This document shows positions 9,085 through 18,284 of a stretch of 64,000 bases of DNA, piece after piece. Within the stretch, counting starts at the first letter, position 1. Every line of letters starts with the position of its first letter. The DNA is from Granulicella mallensis MP5ACTX8 (lineage in GTDB: Bacteria; Acidobacteriota; Terriglobia; Terriglobales; Acidobacteriaceae). The DNA is taken from assembly GCF_000178955.2 (NCBI RefSeq), contig NC_016631.1, positions 5,828,001 through 5,892,000 of the forward strand. The letters run 5' to 3'. The notes under the pieces are model-generated. The model searched no databases and was not told where the DNA came from. It saw only the letters and a program-made list of their open reading frames with translations. A program made the position numbers and the translations under genes.

Positions 9085-10188
9085 ATGAGGCAAGACTTAG
9101 CGATGAGGAAAAACCTGCAGCATGTCAAAGAACTGGATGGGCTGCGGGGATGTGCCGCGGCTTCCGTACTGGTTCTGCACCTCTTCATTACCGGGCGAGC
9201 CAACCATCATGCCGTAACCCAACCTATCGCATGGCGAATTGCAGTTCGCATTGCGGATTTAGGGGCGTTTGGTGTCGACGTCTTCTTTGTTCTCTCGGGC
9301 TTTCTCATCACTTCGCTGCTGTTCACTTCACGAGAGAAGAAAAGCTTCTTCCATAACTTCTACTGGAAGCGCGTACTGAGGATTCAACCGGTCTACCTGG
9401 TTCATCTACTGGTTACCTGGCTTTTGATCCCGGGAAGCCGTGGCTACGTCTTTCTCGCATTATTGTTCATCGTGAACTTCGATGATAAATTTCACGTTCA
9501 GGACAACGGACCTGCGTGGACTCTCTCGATCGAGGAGCAGTTCTATCTCATCTGGCCCCAGATCATCCGCCGATTCTCCATTCCAAATATTTATCGGATC
9601 TGCATTGCAGTGATTGCATTCTCGGCCGGACTGCGAACGTTCATGCTCGCCGTTACGGGACACGCCATGCTTCGAAGCACGTGGTATCGCTTCGACGGCC
9701 TGGCGATGGGCGCTTTGCTTGCCTGTGAATGGATGCTAGAGGGCGAGGGCGCTACACCGATGGTGCGACGCTTTTTAAAAATATTCAACAGCAGGCCCTG
9801 TTTTGTTGTGGCACTCATCTATGAGGTCGGCATCCTCGCAGGCAGCATACACAACAGGGCAAGCGCGCTCATTCTCCTTACGACGAATTACCTTGTCTAT
9901 TGCACGATTCGCTACATCCTCTATCATCCGGGATCGCGATCGTTTCGATGGCTGAGGTCTTCCTCTCTGCTGTTTCTGGGAGCCATCAGCTACAGCATGT
10001 ATATGTACCATGTCTTTTTTATCTACCTGTTCGACAAATACCTCGCGTCTCCGATATTTAGCTGGCCTCAATTTTTCTGGCGAGCAGCCTTTACGATTGC
10101 GGGGACGTTCCTGCTGTGCATTGCCAGCCTTCATCTCATGGAGCGACCCGTTCAGGGTCTCCGCAGATATGTGGTTCATCCGGACTGA
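9085..10188 (+). CDS. Acyltransferase family 3 membrane protein
   Basis: Second OafA-like acyltransferase, 367 residues. It shows ELDGLRGCAAASVLVLHLF near the start, FGVDVFFVLSGFLITSLLF, a WKRVLRIQPVYL loop and WTLSIEEQFYLIWPQ, all typical of the family, plus about ten membrane helices. ATG at 9085 and an in-frame ATG at 9103 are both possible; a GAGG at 9087-9090 could serve the second. It closes the surface-polysaccharide block. The substrate is probably a surface sugar, but this is inference from context. Confidence 0.9.
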   Translation: MRQDLAMRKNLQHVKELDGLRGCAAASVLVLHLFITGRANHHAVTQPIAWRIAVRIADLGAFGVDVFFVLSGFLITSLLFTSREKKSFFHNFYWKRVLRIQPVYLVHLLVTWLLIPGSRGYVFLALLFIVNFDDKFHVQDNGPAWTLSIEEQFYLIWPQIIRRFSIPNIYRICIAVIAFSAGLRTFMLAVTGHAMLRSTWYRFDGLAMGALLACEWMLEGEGATPMVRRFLKIFNSRPCFVVALIYEVGILAGSIHNRASALILLTTNYLVYCTIRYILYHPGSRSFRWLRSSSLLFLGAISYSMYMYHVFFIYLFDKYLASPIFSWPQFFWRAAFTIAGTFLLCIASLHLMERPVQGLRRYVVHPD

Positions 10189-10300
10189 TTCAAGGCGGAC
10201 ATAGATGACCGCTCCCGAATGGACATGGGAATACTGTGCAATGACCCCGGCTAGAATTGTTGTTAACTTTGTTTTTCTGGTTGCCATTCGAGCTCAACAA

Positions 10301-11152
10301 CTATTGCGGCATCTGCACCACCAGAAAATCCTGGTTCATCAGCACATTTGACGCCACAGGCTTGCCATCAAGCATCGCTGGCGTGAAGCGATACTTCGCC
10401 GCAGCCTCGACCGCACGAGCATCCAGCCCGTAGCCCAGCGGCTGAACGATCGCAATATGCCGCGCTACGCCTTCCGTGTCGACCACCAGGCGCATGTGGA
10501 CCGTTCCGGTAACGTGATCGTGCGAAGCCGGAAGCGTATAACCAGCCTCCGCACGATGCGTAACCACAGCCTGCGAGCTGCCTGCGGACGGCACAGCCGC
10601 GAAGGTAACAATCTGCGCCCCCGTCAGCAAGTCCTGCGGCCACGTCATCGATGGATCGAAGTAGTGCTGCCAGTGCTCGGGCATGGAGCGCTGCAGGGGT
10701 CGGTCGATACCGATCGAGAACACCATCTGCAACTCTCGTTCAAAAGCCGTGGCATCGCCTTTGTCGGCAAGCGTGAGACGCATCCTTTCATCGTTCTGAG
10801 GATGCCGGTCGAACTCATGCCGGTCGGTCGCATAACGAATCGCGACTCGCACACCTTCCAGCTCAATCGCGCCCGGCCCCTTGCGCACAACCTTCTGCAC
10901 GTTGATGCCGGACAACGTCCAGTCCGTAGTTTTAGCGGAGCCCTGCGCTCTTCCCTCGATGTCGAAGCTGAGATTATTGTCCGCGCAGAAGCAGCGCAGG
11001 AATAGTGCGCGACCAATCTCAAGAGCCGCCGCATCGATAACCGGATCGTGCTCTGCCGCTACCGGTGGAGTGCTTGGCTGAAGGACAGGCTGCTGGGCGG
11101 CCATTCCTACCGTCAGGCCCAGCAGAACGAACAAGATCCGGGTGGCGCTCAT
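10301..11152 (-). CDS. Secreted TonB C-terminal-domain protein
   Basis: 283-residue exported protein. The first 18-20 residues (MSATRILFVLLGLTVGMAAQ) form a signal peptide. The last 80 or so residues match a TonB C-terminal domain: VTGTVHMRLVVDTEGVARHI, then YGLDARAVEAAAKYRFTPA with conserved YRFxPA. The middle is a predicted beta-rich region without a known name. There is no obvious N-terminal membrane anchor with the SxxxH motif of true TonB, so it may be a periplasmic TonB-like protein rather than the energy transducer itself. It is divergent from the Oar-like receptor gene, suggesting a functional link, with a shared 161-nt promoter region. Confidence 0.75.
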   Translation of the reverse strand: MSATRILFVLLGLTVGMAAQQPVLQPSTPPVAAEHDPVIDAAALEIGRALFLRCFCADNNLSFDIEGRAQGSAKTTDWTLSGINVQKVVRKGPGAIELEGVRVAIRYATDRHEFDRHPQNDERMRLTLADKGDATAFERELQMVFSIGIDRPLQRSMPEHWQHYFDPSMTWPQDLLTGAQIVTFAAVPSAGSSQAVVTHRAEAGYTLPASHDHVTGTVHMRLVVDTEGVARHIAIVQPLGYGLDARAVEAAAKYRFTPAMLDGKPVASNVLMNQDFLVVQMPQ

Positions 11153-11313
11153 ATCAGAACTTTACGCTCCGCAAAGCAAAGACCAACCGCCCTTGTTATC
11201 AACTTCATTACCCTCCAGATCAAATATTCGATAACTAAGATGACCTCTCTGCCTTCTCACGGTCTAAAGGGGAACACGGGCCCTCATTACGTGATTTTTC
11301 TTAGGTGGTCTTA

Positions 11314-14205
11314 ATGCCGAACCGCTGGCGGTCGTACTGTGTTTTCTTGCTGAGTTTGATTGGATTCATGGGTTCAATAGCCTGCCGCGCACAAGGCCCC
11401 GCAGCAAGCTCCACAAAAGATGGTGTACTCACAGGCGTCGTCGTAGATCCCTCCGGAGCCACGGTGGCAGCCGCTACCGTGCATATAGAGGGTCACGGGA
11501 TCGAGCGCAATATCACGACCGACAGCACAGGGCGCTTCAACCTCAGCCTGCCCGCCGGCTCCTATGAAGTCATCATCGTGTCCGCCGGCTTCGATCCTTA
11601 TGTCGGCACCGCAAAGATCATTGGCCAGGGCACGGTCACCAACCTGCCTGCCTCGCTGGTCATCGCTACCCAGACCGAGCAGGTAGACGTGGCCGCCGAC
11701 ACCTCCTCCAGCACCGCCGGGGCCGACAACAAGAGCGCCACAGTTCTCAAAGGAGATGATCTCAAGTCCCTCTCCACCGACGACGGAACCTTTCAGCAGG
11801 AGGTCCTTGCGCTCGCCGGCGGCGGCGATCCCCAGCAGCCTCCTCAGGTCTACGTCGACGGCTTCAGCGGCGGCCAGTTCCCGCCCAAGAATTCCATCCG
11901 CGAGATCCGCATCAACCAGAACCCCTTCTCCGCGGAGTACAGCGAGCTGGGCTTCGGCCGTATCGAGATCTTCACCAAGCCAGGCAGCAATAAGTTCCAC
12001 GGCGAGATCAACACCTACGGCAACGACGACGTCTTCAACGCCCGCAATCCCTATAGCGGCACAGGCCCGCAGCCGCCGTATCACTCGGTTCATTTCTATG
12101 GCAATGTAAGCGGCCCGATCGGCAAAAACACCTCCTTCTTTACCGACGGCTCCTACAACGACCAGCTGAACAATTCGATCGTCAATGCCACCACGCTCGA
12201 TGCGAACCTGCAGCCTCTCGCGATTACCGAGACCGTCACCAACCCGCAGACAACCGGCTACTTCAGCGCCAAGCTCGATCGCCAGTGGAGCACCAACAAC
12301 ACCTTCACCGGACACTACCAGTTCAACCGGGCCTCGCTGACCAACAGCGGCATCGGCCAGCTCGTACTACCGTCCGAGGGCTACAACAGCTCGACAACGA
12401 CCCAGACCCTGCAGCTCAGCAACACCCAGGTCATCGGCACCAAGATGACCAACGAGATGCACTTCCAGTACATCCGCACACGCCTGCAGCAGAACCCTAC
12501 CGACACCTCGCCCACCATCGTCGTGCAGGGTGCCTTCAACGGCGGCGGCAGTCCCGCCCAGCAGTTGCACGACAACCAGGACGCCTACGAGTTCCAGGAG
12601 TACTTCTCCCTCGAACACAAGACGCACTTCTTCCGCATGGGGGGACGCTATCGCCTGTACCGCGAGGCAAACCTTGCCACGGCCAACTACAACGGTCAGT
12701 ACATCTTTCCCAACATCACGGCCTACCAGATCACCCAGGCCGGCCTGCTGAACGGGGCCAGCGATCAGACCATTCGAGCGACCTGCCAGCAGACAACGAC
12801 CAGCACGAGCCCCATCTGCGGAGGAGCCACGCAGCTGACCATCACCGGCGGGCAGACCAACGCCTCCGTCTCGACAGGAGACCTCTCCCTCTATGCCGAG
12901 GACGAATGGAAGCCGCGCAAGGACTTTACCGTCGATCTCGGGTTTCGCTTCGAGACACAATCGGCGATTCCCGACCATGTAGATCCCGCGCCACGTATAG
13001 GTCTGGCGTGGGCCGTTGGCCAGACCGACAAGAGACAGCCGTTTGTCGTGCTGCGCACCGGGACCGGCCTGTTCTATGACCGGTTCAAGGCGACGAACCT
13101 GCTCACCACGATTCGCGAGAACGGTGTGGCACAGCTTTCCTACACCCTTAATAATCCGAGCTCGGACCTCTATCCCCTCACCAAGCCTTCGCTGTCGTCC
13201 CTCATCTCAAGCCCTCCAACGATCTACCAGGTCGCTCCCAACCTGCGCTCCGAGTACACCATCACCAGCGGATTCACCGCTGAACGTGCCCTCGGCAAAA
13301 AGGGCAATGTCAGCGCGAACTACCTCTATAACCGTGGCGATCACCAGTGGCTCACACGCAACATCAACGCCCCGCTGCCCGGCACCTATATCTATGGAGA
13401 CCCCACCAGCGGCGTTCGTCCGCTCGGCACCCAGCAGAACGTCTACCAGTTTGCCGCGACCGGCACGACGAAGAGCACCGTCTTCTTTATCAACGGCCAC
13501 TATCAGGCCACCAAGCGCATTAACCTCTTCGCGGCCTACGTCATACCGGCCAAAAAGTCCGATGCCTCCGGGGCCACCAGCTTTGCCTCCAACCAATACG
13601 ATCCCAGCGTCGACTTCGGCCGCACCGCCACCTCGCGGCATCGTCTCTTCAGCTTTGCCTCGCTGGATCTGCCTCTCGGCATCAGCAGCTATACCTTCTT
13701 CTCCTGGCAGGGCGGCGTTCCGTTCAACATCACCACCGGGACCGACCTGAACGGCGACACGCAGTTCAACGACCGGCCCGCCTTCGCGACCGATCTTACC
13801 CGCCCCTCCGTCGTCAGGACACGTTTCGGCAACTTCGATACGTCTCCCCTGCCCACGCAGACCATCATCCCTATCAACTACGGCAACTCGCCGAGCTTTG
13901 TGTACTGGGAGCTGGGTCTGTCGAAACACGTGAAGTTCGGTCCACGACCGGCTCCGGAACCGCTTCCGCCAGGAACGCCTGCTCCGAAGACTCCGGCTCC
14001 CAAGCCCGATCCACGCTATGACCTGAGCTTCAACTTCGAAGCGGACAACGTGCTGAATCACGTCAATCCCGGGGTTCCGGTGGGAGTGCTGGGTTCCCCG
14101 TTCTTCGGCCAGTCGATCTCGCTCAATAACCCGTTCCAGGGAAATACGACGGCCAGTACGGCGGCGAACCGCCTCATTAGCTTTGGGACGTCGTTCAGTT
14201 TTTAG
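11314..14205 (+). CDS. Oar-like TonB-dependent receptor with carboxypeptidase-regulatory domain
   Basis: 963-residue outer-membrane receptor of the Oar-like family that is expanded in Acidobacteriota. Layout: signal peptide (about 1-30), a carboxypeptidase regulatory-like (CarboxypepD_reg) beta-sandwich (about 35-120; GVVVDPSGATVAAATVHI), a plug-like region (about 135-230; QVYVDGFSGGQFPPKNSIREIRI), and a long beta-barrel with many aromatic-rich strands ending in ISFGTSFSF, a typical outer-membrane C-terminus with terminal Phe. A proline-rich insert lies near residue 885. The ATG at 11314 has AGGTGG just upstream; a GTG three codons earlier is less likely. Probable role is uptake of a large substrate or adhesion; the ligand is unknown. 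Confidence 0.88.
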   Translation: MPNRWRSYCVFLLSLIGFMGSIACRAQGPAASSTKDGVLTGVVVDPSGATVAAATVHIEGHGIERNITTDSTGRFNLSLPAGSYEVIIVSAGFDPYVGTAKIIGQGTVTNLPASLVIATQTEQVDVAADTSSSTAGADNKSATVLKGDDLKSLSTDDGTFQQEVLALAGGGDPQQPPQVYVDGFSGGQFPPKNSIREIRINQNPFSAEYSELGFGRIEIFTKPGSNKFHGEINTYGNDDVFNARNPYSGTGPQPPYHSVHFYGNVSGPIGKNTSFFTDGSYNDQLNNSIVNATTLDANLQPLAITETVTNPQTTGYFSAKLDRQWSTNNTFTGHYQFNRASLTNSGIGQLVLPSEGYNSSTTTQTLQLSNTQVIGTKMTNEMHFQYIRTRLQQNPTDTSPTIVVQGAFNGGGSPAQQLHDNQDAYEFQEYFSLEHKTHFFRMGGRYRLYREANLATANYNGQYIFPNITAYQITQAGLLNGASDQTIRATCQQTTTSTSPICGGATQLTITGGQTNASVSTGDLSLYAEDEWKPRKDFTVDLGFRFETQSAIPDHVDPAPRIGLAWAVGQTDKRQPFVVLRTGTGLFYDRFKATNLLTTIRENGVAQLSYTLNNPSSDLYPLTKPSLSSLISSPPTIYQVAPNLRSEYTITSGFTAERALGKKGNVSANYLYNRGDHQWLTRNINAPLPGTYIYGDPTSGVRPLGTQQNVYQFAATGTTKSTVFFINGHYQATKRINLFAAYVIPAKKSDASGATSFASNQYDPSVDFGRTATSRHRLFSFASLDLPLGISSYTFFSWQGGVPFNITTGTDLNGDTQFNDRPAFATDLTRPSVVRTRFGNFDTSPLPTQTIIPINYGNSPSFVYWELGLSKHVKFGPRPAPEPLPPGTPAPKTPAPKPDPRYDLSFNFEADNVLNHVNPGVPVGVLGSPFFGQSISLNNPFQGNTTASTAANRLISFGTSFSF

Positions 14206-14241
14206 GCGCCCCAAAAGTGCGCAAATGGGAGGAAAAGGGTG

Positions 14242-14277
14242 GATAATCGACTAAAGGCTCAACTTTGGGCGATTATC
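14242..14277. terminator. Hairpin after the Oar-like gene
   Basis: GATAATCG and CGATTATC form the outer stem with CTAAAG/CTTTGG inside and a small loop. It starts about 36 nt after the stop. There is no U-tract, so it may be a processing or stabilising hairpin rather than an intrinsic terminator. Confidence 0.35.
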
Positions 14278-14318
14278 GCCCTGACGTCTCGGACTCTGCG
14301 AAGTGGGCAAAGAAAACA

Positions 14319-14347
14319 TTGACATTGGTCAGCCCTTTGGCTAGGCT
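14319..14347 (+). promoter_or_regulatory. Candidate sigma-70 promoter for rplM operon
   Basis: TTGACA at 14319-14324, a 17-nt spacer, then TAGGCT at 14342-14347. The predicted start near 14354 leaves a leader of about 310 nt before the rplM GTG. The -35 is perfect and the -10 is a fair match. The leader from 14355 to 14663 contains G- and C-rich blocks that could fold, but I recognise no known ribosomal leader or riboswitch. Confidence 0.5.
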
Positions 14348-14663
14348 GGAATCTCGCGCAGTTTCGCGCCTGCACCTCCGTGTGCCCGGGTTTTGGGCGG
14401 CAACGAGAGGGTAGAGCGAGACACCGAGGTGAGTCCACCGGGGCAAGGCACAAATAAGCCGGCCATCGAAGCACCCACTCCCCAGCCCTGCCGCTAGATT
14501 CCTAGCAAAGGCTCTGTGCGCTCCATCGCAACGCCGGCTTCCTCGTGTGCGGGCAATCGTGCCTGCGCTCGTTTTGCCGCCTAACGCTGTAAAGAGTCCA
14601 CAAAGTCTTCGAGCTACAAGCCGGGCCACGAAGGACGAAGACGGCAGAACCAAGGAGTAAACC

Positions 14664-15131
14664 GTGAATCTGAATAACACCACCACGATCCCCAGCGGCA
14701 AAGATATCGTCCGCAAGTGGTTCGTCCTCGACGCCAACGGCAAGACCCTGGGCCGCCTCGCCTCTGAAGCCGCCTCCGTCCTGGCCGGCAAGCGCAACCC
14801 TCTGTATACGCCCTACATCGACATGGGCGATCACGTCATCGTGATCAACGCCGAGAAGATTCACCTGACGGGCATGAAGGCCGGCCAGAAGCTGTACCGC
14901 CGCTACACGGGCTTCCCCGGTGGCCTGCGCGAAGAGAGCTTCGTCAAGCTGCTCGCCCGCCGTCCTGAAAAGATTCTGGAAGAAGCCATCAAGGGCATGC
15001 TGCCGAAGAGCAAGCTGGGCCGCCAGATGGCTACCAAGCTCAAGGTTTACAAGGGCGCCGATCATCCGCACTACGCTCAGCAGCCTGTGGCGCTTGAACT
15101 CGTCGGCTCGAACTCCTCGGCAAAGTACTAA
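14664..15131 (+). CDS. rplM: 50S ribosomal protein L13
   Basis: 155-residue L13, an early-assembly protein of the large subunit. Family features include [16 protein letters not shown] near the start, a [12 protein letters not shown] stretch, and the C-terminal [13 protein letters not shown] signature. It is about 13 residues longer than the E. coli protein because of an N-terminal extension rich in Asn and Thr. Start is GTG with AAGGAG at ideal spacing. rpsI follows after 119 nt, the usual L13-S9 pair, and rpsB and tsf follow that, so this looks like one translation operon. Confidence 0.97.
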   Translation: MNLNNTTTIPSGKDIVRKWFVLDANGKTLGRLASEAASVLAGKRNPLYTPYIDMGDHVIVINAEKIHLTGMKAGQKLYRRYTGFPGGLREESFVKLLARRPEKILEEAIKGMLPKSKLGRQMATKLKVYKGADHPHYAQQPVALELVGSNSSAKY

Positions 15132-15250
15132 GGCCCGGATCTTCGAGTACAGCTTTACCGGATTCGTTCAGTTTTTCCTGAACAAACACCGGAACCAATT
15201 TTGAGGGGCCTTAGCCCCAGGCACTTCTAGAGACTTTCAAGGACACCATC

Positions 15251-15646
15251 ATGGCAGACCTGATTCAGTATTACGGAACCGGCCGACGCAAGAGCGCCAT
15301 CGCGCGCGTCTTCCTGCGCCCCGGTTCGGGCAACTTCACCGTCAACGGCAAGCAGTTTGAGGAGTACTTCGTGACCCCGGCGCAGCGCGCCGCCGCGAAG
15401 CTTCCCCTCGGCATCGCCGACATCAACGAGACCTTCGACGTCCTGACCACGGTCAAGGGCGGCGGCGTCAACGGCCAGGCCGACGCAGTCAAGCTCGGCA
15501 TCGCCCGCGCGCTGATGGAGTTCAACATTGAGCTCCGCAAGGCGCTCAAGTCCGGCGGCATGGTTACCCGTGACGCTCGCGGCAAGGAACGTAAGAAGTA
15601 CGGCCAGAAGGGCGCTCGCGCTCGCTTCCAGTTCAGCAAGCGCTAG
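15251..15646 (+). CDS. rpsI: 30S ribosomal protein S9
   Basis: 131-residue S9 of the small subunit. It begins with [16 protein letters not shown], matching the conserved YGTGRRK signature, and ends with the basic tail [17 protein letters not shown], whose last Lys-Arg contacts the P-site tRNA. ATG start with AAGGA upstream. Length is normal. Downstream, before rpsB, sits a heptamer-repeat hairpin. Confidence 0.98.
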   Translation: MADLIQYYGTGRRKSAIARVFLRPGSGNFTVNGKQFEEYFVTPAQRAAAKLPLGIADINETFDVLTTVKGGGVNGQADAVKLGIARALMEFNIELRKALKSGGMVTRDARGKERKKYGQKGARARFQFSKR

Positions 15647-15654
15647 CGCTTGCT

Positions 15655-15739
15655 TAGGGATTAGGGCACAGGGATTAGGGATTAGCACGACGCAAGTTGT
15701 GTACTTCCTAATCCCTGATCCCTGGTCCCTAATCCCTAG
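15655..15739. repeat. Heptamer (AGGGATT) inverted-repeat hairpin between rpsI and rpsB
   Basis: Several AGGGATT units (15655-15685) are followed by about 20 nt and then the reverse-complement units AATCCCT (15705-15739). The element can form a stem of about 30 bp inside the ribosomal-protein transcript. The same unit occurs at 60134-60211. Confidence 0.8.
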
Positions 15740-15842
15740 CTTCACCTACCGGCATCGTGCTGGTGGCAGGAATCAAATCTCCCCTCGGGGATCTCAATCG
15801 CTTCACGTCGCAGCGCAAGCGATGCACGCATAAGGAGCCTCT

Positions 15843-16778
15843 ATGGCCAGCATCACAATGAAGGAACTGCTCGAAGCCGGTGTCCACTTCGGCCACCAGA
15901 CCAAGCGTTGGAACCCGAAGATGAAGGAATATATCTTCGGCGAGCGCAACGGCATCTACATCATCGACCTGCAGAAGACCTTGAAGATGTTCAAGGACGC
16001 GTCGAAGTTCGTCACCGACCTGACCGCGACCGGCAAGCTGGTTCTGTTCGTCGGCACCAAGCGCCAGGCACAGGACGCCGTGGCAGAAGAAGCTACCCGC
16101 GCCGGCATGCCCTACATCAACAGCCGCTGGCTCGGTGGTCTTCTGACCAACTGGGTCACCGTTCAGAAGTCGGTCAAGCGTCTCCAGGAGCTCGACGACA
16201 TGTCCACGGACGGCCGTTATGAGCTGCTGACGAAGAAGGAAGTCATTAAGCTGGAGCGCGAGCGCAAGAGCCTGTCGACTAATCTTTCCGGTATCAAGAG
16301 CATGAAGCGTCTTCCGGACGCGATCTTCGTCATCGATTCGAACAACGAAGCCATCGCTGTTGCAGAGGCCCGCAAGCTCGGTATCCCCGTCGTTGCTGTC
16401 GTCGACACCAACTGCGATCCGACCGTGGTCGACTACGTGATCCCCGGCAACGATGACGCACTCCGCGCCATCCGCCTCTTCACCACGAAGATTGCGGACT
16501 CGGCTTACGAGGGCACGCAGATGATCTCCGAGAAGGCCCTGTCGCAGGAGTATGCCGACATCCAGCCGATCGCGACCGAGTCTCACTTCATCGGTGAGGA
16601 CGGCGAAGAGATCTTCGGCGAGATCCAGGAGTCCGCCGGTTCGGCCGAGGCATCCGTTGAGGATGTCGAGGACGATTCCGAGACCATCGACCTTAACGCC
16701 GTTCTGGGCGGGGGCATCCGCAAGGCCCCAGCCGCAGAGACCGAGCCCGAATCCATCCCTGCTGAAGCTACTGCCTAG
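15843..16778 (+). CDS. rpsB: 30S ribosomal protein S2
   Basis: 311-residue S2, which binds S1 and completes small-subunit assembly. Recognisable blocks are [54 protein letters not shown] and [19 protein letters not shown]. It is about 70 residues longer than the E. coli protein because of an acidic C-terminal tail (roughly residues 245-311), which has no known function. ATG with AAGGAG at good spacing. tsf follows, the conserved rpsB-tsf order. Confidence 0.98.
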   Translation: MASITMKELLEAGVHFGHQTKRWNPKMKEYIFGERNGIYIIDLQKTLKMFKDASKFVTDLTATGKLVLFVGTKRQAQDAVAEEATRAGMPYINSRWLGGLLTNWVTVQKSVKRLQELDDMSTDGRYELLTKKEVIKLERERKSLSTNLSGIKSMKRLPDAIFVIDSNNEAIAVAEARKLGIPVVAVVDTNCDPTVVDYVIPGNDDALRAIRLFTTKIADSAYEGTQMISEKALSQEYADIQPIATESHFIGEDGEEIFGEIQESAGSAEASVEDVEDDSETIDLNAVLGGGIRKAPAAETEPESIPAEATA

Positions 16779-16848
16779 GCACCCGGAAGGGGTTCGGCTT
16801 TGAAGGGATGGGCATTAGCCGATCCGTAATCAAAGCCCCCTACTATAT

Positions 16849-16882
16849 GGGGGTGTGGGCTTCCAAGCCTGCACCCCTTTTT
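16849..16882 (+). terminator. Hairpin with T-run between rpsB and tsf
   Basis: A GGGGTGTGGGCTT arm pairs with AAGCCTGCACCCC and is followed by TTTTT. This resembles an intrinsic terminator or attenuator that could lower tsf expression relative to rpsB, as seen in other bacteria at this junction. Confidence 0.55.
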
Positions 16883-16922
16883 CACGCGCCCTCCCTGTGC
16901 GGGCGAGAAGGAAATTACTGCA

Positions 16923-17582
16923 ATGTCTGAAACTCCGAAGATCGACGCCAAGCTCGTTAAGGAACTCCGCGAAAAGTCCGGCGCCCCCATGGGTGACTGC
17001 CTCAAGGCCCTGCAGGAAGCCAAGGGCGACATGGAAGAGGCGTTCGTCGTCCTCCGCAAGCGTGGCATGGCCTCGGCTGCGAAGAAGGCTTCGCGCTCCA
17101 CGAACGAGGGCGCAGTGGGAACCTACATCCATGCCGGCGGCAAGATCGGCGTGCTGCTCGAGATCAACTGCGAGAGCGACTTCGTTGCGCGCACCGACGA
17201 CTTCCAGGAGCTGTTGAAGGATATCGCGATGCATATCGCCGCTGTCGATCCTCGCTTCGTAGGCAAGGATGAAGTGACCGAGGCCGACCTGGCTCGCGAG
17301 AAGGATATCTTCCGTTCGCAGGCTGCTGCTACCGGCAAGCCCGCGCCGGTCGTCGAGAAGATCGTCGAAGGCAAGATGTCGAAGTTCTACGAGGAAGTCT
17401 GCCTGCTGGAGCAGCCGTTCATCAAGGAAGCATCCTTGACGATCGGACAGCTCATCGCTCAGAAGGTCGCCAAACTCGGCGAGAACATCAGCGTCCGCCG
17501 CTTCGCGCGCTTCAAGATCGGCGAGCCAAACTACACAGTCGCCTCGGCAAAGGTTTCCACGCAGGAGGAAGTAGCGGCATAA
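16923..17582 (+). CDS. tsf: Elongation factor Ts
   Basis: 219-residue EF-Ts, the nucleotide-exchange factor for EF-Tu. It has the N-terminal UBA-like module (VKELREKSGAPMGDCLKALQEAKGD), the ESDFVARTDDF motif of the core that contacts EF-Tu, and KFYEEVCLLEQPFIK. It is a short-form EF-Ts, lacking the second core subdomain and coiled coil of the 283-residue E. coli protein. ATG with AGAAGGA upstream. A strong terminator follows. Confidence 0.97.
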   Translation: MSETPKIDAKLVKELREKSGAPMGDCLKALQEAKGDMEEAFVVLRKRGMASAAKKASRSTNEGAVGTYIHAGGKIGVLLEINCESDFVARTDDFQELLKDIAMHIAAVDPRFVGKDEVTEADLAREKDIFRSQAAATGKPAPVVEKIVEGKMSKFYEEVCLLEQPFIKEASLTIGQLIAQKVAKLGENISVRRFARFKIGEPNYTVASAKVSTQEEVAA

Positions 17583-17607
17583 GCCTCTCCTTCACCGCGT
17601 ACTACCG

Positions 17608-17640
17608 AGCCCGGGCGACAGCCTGGGCTCTTTCTTTTTG
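17608..17640 (+). terminator. Intrinsic terminator of the rplM-tsf operon
   Basis: GAGCCCGGGC and GCCTGGGCTC surround a GACA loop, followed by TTTCTTTTT. It sits 26 nt after the tsf stop. Confidence 0.9.
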
Positions 17641-17763
17641 TGACTCAAGCGATTCGCGCGAGAGGAGCAACCCAACCCCGGCACGTCCCTTTTTTGGCTG
17701 TTGCCTTTGCTTTTCTCGTTGTCATTTCGAGTGAAACAGGGAGGCAAAGACCGGAAGGGCACG

Positions 17764-18140
17764 GTTTCACAGGCTGCGGAAAAGTCACAGATAACGAAAG
17801 AGTCTTTGATCTTCAGGGCCAACGGCCCGTTTCATACCAGCCTGGGGTGGAGCGAACCCGAGACGGCACGCGATAGCGTGATGGCTCGGGAAGCGTAGCC
17901 CCAGGTCAGGTGCAGGCAAAGGAGTTGAGGGCTGTAAGCCCGACTCATCGCCTGTGCAGGCACGATGAATCGGGCTTACAGCCCTCTGCTCTTGGGGGTA
18001 CCCCTGACCTGGGGCTACGCTTGCAGAGAGCTAGAAACCGCTCGCTGCTGCGCTCCACCCCAGGCTGGTATGAGACGGGCCGTTGGCCCTGAAGATCAAA
18101 CGCTCTTGCCCTCTATGAGCTTTTCCGCAACCTGTTCAAC
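17764..18140. repeat. Nested long inverted repeat upstream of rtcB
   Basis: Three collinear nested arm pairs are visible. Outer: 17764-17854 with 18051-18140; its inner 50 nt (17805-17854 with 18051-18100) pair with one mismatch. Middle: 17891-17910 with 18003-18022, 20 nt, perfect. Inner: 17927-17943 with 17970-17986, 17 nt, perfect. The spacers between arms are not complementary. Right of the element, 18141-18200 carries a GGAAGGGCATGGC-type segment in reverse; the left side holds a shortened version. This occupies most of the gene-free stretch 17641-18284. No gene is supported here. Confidence 0.85.
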
Positions 18141-18284
18141 CGTGCCACAAACGTTATCGGCATGGCTGAAGCCATGCCCTTCCGATCCTTGCTTCAACAA
18201 ACTGTTTGCACCGTTCGAGCTGATTCCAAGAGCAGATGGATAACAGGCACCAAAGGGGATACCGCCAGAAAGGAACACACTGCA

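Noticed and set aside
13207-14214. 335-codon antisense frame across the Oar-like gene
   Set aside because: Shadow frame; the sense frame has clear receptor motifs.
14355-14663. Known RNA such as RNase P RNA, SRP RNA or a cobalamin riboswitch
   Set aside because: The conserved cores of these RNAs were looked for by eye and not found.
15655-15739. Telomere-like TTAGGG repeats
   Set aside because: The unit is AGGGATT arranged with its reverse complement; this is an internal intergenic hairpin, not a chromosome end.
17910-18243. Short open frames in the stretch upstream of rtcB
   Set aside because: They lie inside the nested inverted repeat and contain no start with a ribosome-binding site.
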